Positions 60,608 to 64,000 of a DNA stretch of 64,000 nucleotides are shown here, piece by piece. Source of the DNA: Eubacterium sp. (GTDB taxonomy: Bacteria; Bacillota; Clostridia; Lachnospirales; Lachnospiraceae); the NCBI GenBank assembly GCA_017938215.1, contig JAGBBZ010000006.1:1-64000 (forward strand), in the 5' to 3' direction. Under the pieces are notes generated by a model, which made no database searches, was not told where the DNA came from, and saw only the letters and a program-made list of their open reading frames with translations. Position 1 is the first letter of the stretch, and the number at the start of each line of letters is the position of its first letter. Position numbers and translations under genes: made by a program.

Positions 60608-61924
60608 TTATTCCAATGTTTCCTTTGGCAATACCAGATTCAAAATAATTGCCACAAGAAATACTGTTGCCACACAGTTATCCGCGAACACATTTTGTAC
60701 CACTTGCGGGAAAATGTGGAAGATTTCTGGTACCTGTGTGAAGCCGATTCCCACACTGAGGGAAAGAGCGGCGATGGTGATGTTGCGCTGGCTAAAGCCG
60801 CAGTTGCTGATCATCTGCAAGCCGCTGATGACGATATTACCAAACATCATGATGGTACAACCACCCAGTACAGCATCCGGCAATGTATTTAGGATTGCTC
60901 CGAAAAATGGGAAGAATCCTGCTAAAATCATAATGACAGCTCCCGTCCCGATGGTAAAACGATTGATTACTTTCGTCATGGCGATGAGTCCTACGTTCTG
61001 ACTAAAAGAAGTGATCGGCAGACATCCGAAGAGGGACGAAAGGGAACTGATAAATCCGTCACAGGCAAGAGAACCTGTGATTTCTTTATCGGTTACGTCA
61101 CGTTTCAACGCGGAAGCGGCGAGAGCCGATGTATCTCCGATGGTTTCTGTAGCAGATACAAGGAAAATCAATAAAACCGTTACGATTGGTCCTACGTGAA
61201 ATTCCGGTCGGAATGGAAGAAAATGTGGGAAGGAGATGATTCCGCAGTTCATAAGAGCGGAAAAATCCACGACACCCATGCAGGCGGCTACGATATATCC
61301 CACCACCAGTCCGAAAAGGACGGAAAGTTGTTTCCAATAGGATTTTGCTACAATCTGGAATACCAGACAACACATCAATGTGATAAAGCCAAGTAAGAGA
61401 TTCTGCCAGGAACCAAAATCCTCTGCTCCGGAACCACCACCAAAGGAAGTGGCACCCACGGATAGCAAGGAAAAGCCGATGGCGGTCACCACGCTGGCTG
61501 CTACAATTGGCGCTACAATTTTTCTCCAGTACTTGGCGAAGAGACCAAGAAGTCCCTCGACGATACCGCCCACCAGAACGGCACCGACGATGCTACCGTA
61601 TCCATATGTAGGTCCGATGGCGCAAAATACGCCCACAAAGGTAAAACTAATTCCCATAACCACAGGAAGTCCGGAACCAACTTTCCATAGAGGAAAGAGC
61701 TGGATTAAGGTACCGATACCGGCCATGATCATGGCACATTGCACCAAATTGGTTGTTTGTTCGGTGGATAATCCACAAGTCCCAGCCACAATTAGAATCG
61801 GTGCGATATTTGCCACAAACATGGCGAGGATGTGCTGAAGCCCGAAAGGAATCGCCTTCCCCACAGGAACATGCCCATCCAAAGAGTAAATGTTCTGAAT
61901 CGAACTTATTGCTTTCTTATTCAT
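60608..61924 (-). CDS. pbuX: Xanthine/uracil permease family (NCS2) transporter
   Basis: A 438-residue membrane protein with 12-14 helices of the nucleobase:cation symporter-2 family. Landmarks are PFGLQHILAMFVANIAPILI, PVVMGISFTFVGVFCAIG and VSATETIGDTSALAASALKR, the last holding the conserved substrate-site Glu. Placement directly after xpt indicates xanthine (or urate) uptake. The gap to xpt is 31 bases, with AGAGGATTTC before the ATG, so both should share one transcript. Confidence 0.92.
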   Translation of the reverse strand: MNKKAISSIQNIYSLDGHVPVGKAIPFGLQHILAMFVANIAPILIVAGTCGLSTEQTTNLVQCAMIMAGIGTLIQLFPLWKVGSGLPVVMGISFTFVGVFCAIGPTYGYGSIVGAVLVGGIVEGLLGLFAKYWRKIVAPIVAASVVTAIGFSLLSVGATSFGGGSGAEDFGSWQNLLLGFITLMCCLVFQIVAKSYWKQLSVLFGLVVGYIVAACMGVVDFSALMNCGIISFPHFLPFRPEFHVGPIVTVLLIFLVSATETIGDTSALAASALKRDVTDKEITGSLACDGFISSLSSLFGCLPITSFSQNVGLIAMTKVINRFTIGTGAVIMILAGFFPFFGAILNTLPDAVLGGCTIMMFGNIVISGLQMISNCGFSQRNITIAALSLSVGIGFTQVPEIFHIFPQVVQNVFADNCVATVFLVAIILNLVLPKETLE

Positions 61925-61955
61925 AAATGAAATCCTCTCATTTGCATATATTTAA

Positions 61956-62531
61956 TTAACGAAATGTAATGGTGCCTGTTTCATGATCCATCCCATCCAC
62001 GATGGCGAGAGATTCCAAGCGAATTCCCGTATCACGGATGATTTTACCACCATTTTGAAAGCCTTTTTCGATGGCGATACCGATACCTTCCACGGTAGCT
62101 CCGGCACTCTGCACGAGATCGATCAAACCCGCCAACGCACAACCATTGGCGAGGAAGTCATCGATAATCAATACGTGGTCGTCTGCCGATATGTATTTCT
62201 TTGAAACAATAACATCATACGTTTTTTTATGTGTAAAAGACTCAATCTTTGTGGAGTATACTTCTCCTTCCAAATTAATACTTTTTGATTTTTTTGCAAA
62301 CACAACAGGCACATCGAAGTGTTGAGCCACGATACAGGCGATGCCGATGCCGGAAGCCTCAATGGTGAGAATTTTATTGATTGGTTTGTCAGCAAACAAT
62401 CGTTTCCATTCTTTTCCCATTTCATTGAACAGATCAATGTCCATCTGGTGATTTAGGAAACTGTCTACTTTTAAGACGTTTCCCTCTTTTACGATACCGT
62501 CCTTTTGAATACGTTCTTTCAATAATTTCAT
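61956..62531 (-). CDS. xpt: Xanthine phosphoribosyltransferase
   Basis: A 191-residue enzyme converting xanthine and PRPP to XMP. The type I PRTase PRPP motif is [19 protein letters not shown] near residue 125, with [20 protein letters not shown] earlier, both typical of Firmicute Xpt. The first gene of the leftward xpt-pbuX operon. AAAGGAGG lies ten bases before the ATG. I looked for a purine riboswitch between 62532 and 62646, the usual control of this operon, and found no matching core; only a promoter and short leader are present. Confidence 0.95.
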   Translation of the reverse strand: MKLLKERIQKDGIVKEGNVLKVDSFLNHQMDIDLFNEMGKEWKRLFADKPINKILTIEASGIGIACIVAQHFDVPVVFAKKSKSINLEGEVYSTKIESFTHKKTYDVIVSKKYISADDHVLIIDDFLANGCALAGLIDLVQSAGATVEGIGIAIEKGFQNGGKIIRDTGIRLESLAIVDGMDHETGTITFR

Positions 62532-62557
62532 TCGTAAAAAACCTCCTTTTATGGACT

Positions 62558-62586
62558 ATTCTACCACAAAAGGAGGCCTTTTCCAA
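62558..62586 (-). promoter_or_regulatory. Promoter of xpt-pbuX
   Basis: On the minus strand TTGGAA (complement of 62581-62586), a 17-base spacer and TAGAAT (complement of 62558-62563). The region also forms CCTCCTTTT/AAAAGGAGG pairing across 62542-62577, which could mask the xpt ribosome site in read-through transcripts. Confidence 0.6.
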
Positions 62587-62604
62587 TCTCTATTTTATTA
62601 AGTA

Positions 62605-62639
62605 TGTAACGATTCATACATTAAGTCCTGAATTGTTAC
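62605..62639 (-). terminator. Hairpin after the carboxyltransferase gene
   Basis: GTAACGATTCA at 62605-62615 pairs with TGAATTGTTAC at 62629-62639 with one wobble. On the minus strand it is followed by ATACTTAATAAAAT, without a good T run, so it may be a weak terminator or only a structure. Confidence 0.4.
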
Positions 62640-62646
62640 GTACTGC

Positions 62647-64000
62647 TTACAACGGAATATTTCCGTGTTTCTTATGAACAACATCCAAAGAACGTTTGTC
62701 AGAAAGCATCATGATATCACCGTAGATACGTTCTCTCGTTGCTTCCGGTTTGATGATTTCGTCCACGTAACCGTGCATGGATGCGATGCCAGGATTCATG
62801 AATTTTTCATTGTATTCATCAATTTTTTCCTGACGGAAAGCAGCTTTCTCTGCTGGTCCCAGATTCTTCATCTGTTTGCCGTACAAAATGTCAGCGGCAC
62901 CTTCAGCGCCCATAACTGCAATCTCAGCAGATGGCCAAGCGTATACAAAGTCAGAGCGAAGATGTTTACTGCTCATGGCGATATAAGCGCCACCGTATGC
63001 TTTTCTCAAGATGACATTGATCTTGATGGTAGTAGCCTCGGAGTATGCGTAAAGCAATTTCGCACCGTGACGGATGATTCCTTTGTATTCCTGATCTTTT
63101 CCAGGAAGGAAACCAGGTACATCAGTAAGAGTAATAATCGGAATGTTGTATGCGTCGCAATAGCGGATAAAGCGTGCCGCCTTATCACTGGAGTCGCAAT
63201 CCAATACACCTGCCATAAAATTCGGCTGGTTGGACACGATGCCCACTGCTACATCTTTGATTCGTCCGAATCCAACAACCACATTTTTCGCAAATTCTTC
63301 TTGAACTTCCACGAAGGAATTTTCATCCACAATACCATGGATAACGTCGTGAATGTCATATCCCTGGTTACTCTTCTCAGGGATAATATTTGCCAATGCT
63401 TCGTTAAACTGCATGTTTTCATTGTATTTCTGTGGTTTCGCGCCATCCTTCATGTGGATGCATCCATCCTCGTAGCATGGTGGAATCACAGCAAGAAGAT
63501 CACGAACCTTTTTGAAACATTCTTTCTCGGAAGGAGAGTGGAAATGTGCCACTCCGCTTCGTTGTGCGTGTACATTCGCACCGCCAAGAGCAGAAGCCGT
63601 AATATCTTCATTGGTTACACTCTTGATTACCTTTGGTCCTGTTACGAACATCTGGCTAATGTCGTCGATTACAAAGATAAAGTCCGTAATTCCTGGGCTA
63701 TATACCGCACCACCGGCACAGTTTCCGGCAATAATGGAAATCTGTGGGATATATCCGGATGCCATCGTATTGTAATAGAAGATTTCGCCATATCCGGCAA
63801 GGGCGTTAACGCCTTCTTGGATTCTCGCTCCGCCGGAATCGTTGATGCCGATAACCGGACAACGATTTTCGATAGCCAATTTAATCGCATTGGCGATTTT
63901 AAAGCCATGCTGTTTTCCTAGAGTTCCACCAATTACGGTAAAGTCTTCAGAATAAATGACAACCTTCTGACCTCCAATGGTTCCGTAACCAGTGATAACA
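62647..64000 (-). CDS. Biotin-dependent carboxyltransferase subunit (propionyl-/methylmalonyl-CoA type), 5' part outside window
   Basis: The C-terminal 450 or so residues of a roughly 515-residue acyl-CoA carboxyltransferase or methylmalonyl-CoA decarboxylase alpha subunit. The frame is open to the window edge: codons beyond 63880 read VITGYGTIGGQKVVIYSEDF then TVIGGTLGKQHGFKIANA, the conserved upstream region. Oxyanion-site motifs are NDSGGARIQEGVNAL, GNCAGGAVYSPGITDF and RKAYGGAYIAMSSKHL. It acts with a biotin carrier protein in propionate or succinate metabolism; which reaction cannot be settled from this subunit. A start inside the window (63879) would truncate the domain. Confidence 0.9.
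   Translation of the reverse strand, partial: VITGYGTIGGQKVVIYSEDFTVIGGTLGKQHGFKIANAIKLAIENRCPVIGINDSGGARIQEGVNALAGYGEIFYYNTMASGYIPQISIIAGNCAGGAVYSPGITDFIFVIDDISQMFVTGPKVIKSVTNEDITASALGGANVHAQRSGVAHFHSPSEKECFKKVRDLLAVIPPCYEDGCIHMKDGAKPQKYNENMQFNEALANIIPEKSNQGYDIHDVIHGIVDENSFVEVQEEFAKNVVVGFGRIKDVAVGIVSNQPNFMAGVLDCDSSDKAARFIRYCDAYNIPIITLTDVPGFLPGKDQEYKGIIRHGAKLLYAYSEATTIKINVILRKAYGGAYIAMSSKHLRSDFVYAWPSAEIAVMGAEGAADILYGKQMKNLGPAEKAAFRQEKIDEYNEKFMNPGIASMHGYVDEIIKPEATRERIYGDIMMLSDKRSLDVVHKKHGNIPL

Noticed and set aside
62532-62646. Purine riboswitch before xpt
   Set aside because: The conserved three-way-junction core (TATA...CTCATATAAT, GGNATATGG) is absent on the minus strand.
62665-63921. A 418-codon open frame antisense to the carboxyltransferase gene
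   Set aside because: Same phase-shadow effect. The minus-strand product matches all family motifs and the plus-strand product matches nothing.

Overview
The window looks like chromosome of a low-GC Gram-positive anaerobe of the class Clostridia, most likely Lachnospiraceae. The reasons are purine-rich AGGAGG ribosome sites, near-consensus TTGACA/TATAAT promoters, a T-box leader on ileS, a SpoIID-type protein and the gene content. This placement is inference; no rRNA is present. Almost every stretch is coding, on both strands.

Region 1 (1-10.2 kb) is mostly housekeeping: an unrecognised gene, a chemoreceptor behind a consensus promoter, a PHP-domain protein, a 41-residue membrane peptide, a tRNA-Pro(CGG), an M15 peptidase, a MATE exporter, two G3E (CobW-type) GTPases and isocitrate dehydrogenase. 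The first GTPase has a histidine-rich tandem repeat. The second is fused to a domain resembling YcgQ/TIGR03943.

Region 2 (10.2-29.8 kb) is a surface-polysaccharide locus. One promoter at 11358 drives a PqqD-like protein, a PelD whose N-terminus is a degenerate sugar-epimerase domain, PelE, a large polytopic protein, a DUF2194-like protein, PelF and PelG. This is the Gram-positive Pel plan, and PelD keeps an RxxD c-di-GMP site. More glycosyltransferases, two DUF4832-type proteins, a flippase and a nucleotidyltransferase follow.

Region 3 (29.8-33.8 kb) is a compact cassette that I think is the most novel part: a strongly promoted 125-residue precursor-like protein, an ABC exporter, a PqqD-HPr-kinase-like fusion and a signal-peptidase-like protein. 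The last two face away from a symmetrical divergent promoter. Together with the adjacent nucleotidyltransferase this resembles a peptide or protein maturation and export system, but it has no recognised RiPP cyclase or radical SAM enzyme.

Region 4 (33.8-46.2 kb) holds SpoIID/LytB and YihY proteins, a secreted subtilisin, a degenerate HD-GYP protein, T-box-ileS and glycogen phosphorylase. A 214-base near-perfect palindrome follows the phosphorylase.

Region 5 (46.4-60.5 kb) is an accessory and defence island. It contains a DUF4143 ATPase whose promoter is bracketed by four TTTCGAAA boxes, a lipoprotein, a DUF3990/DUF3791-like pair, an XRE repressor and a complete phosphorothioation system (SspD, SspB, SspC, SspA, SspE-like). 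It ends in a decayed stretch of gene fragments and duplicated terminators. A structurally conserved double-hairpin repeat lies before both ileS and sspA.

Region 6 (60.5-64 kb) is the leftward xpt-pbuX purine-salvage operon and a carboxyltransferase gene that runs off the right edge.
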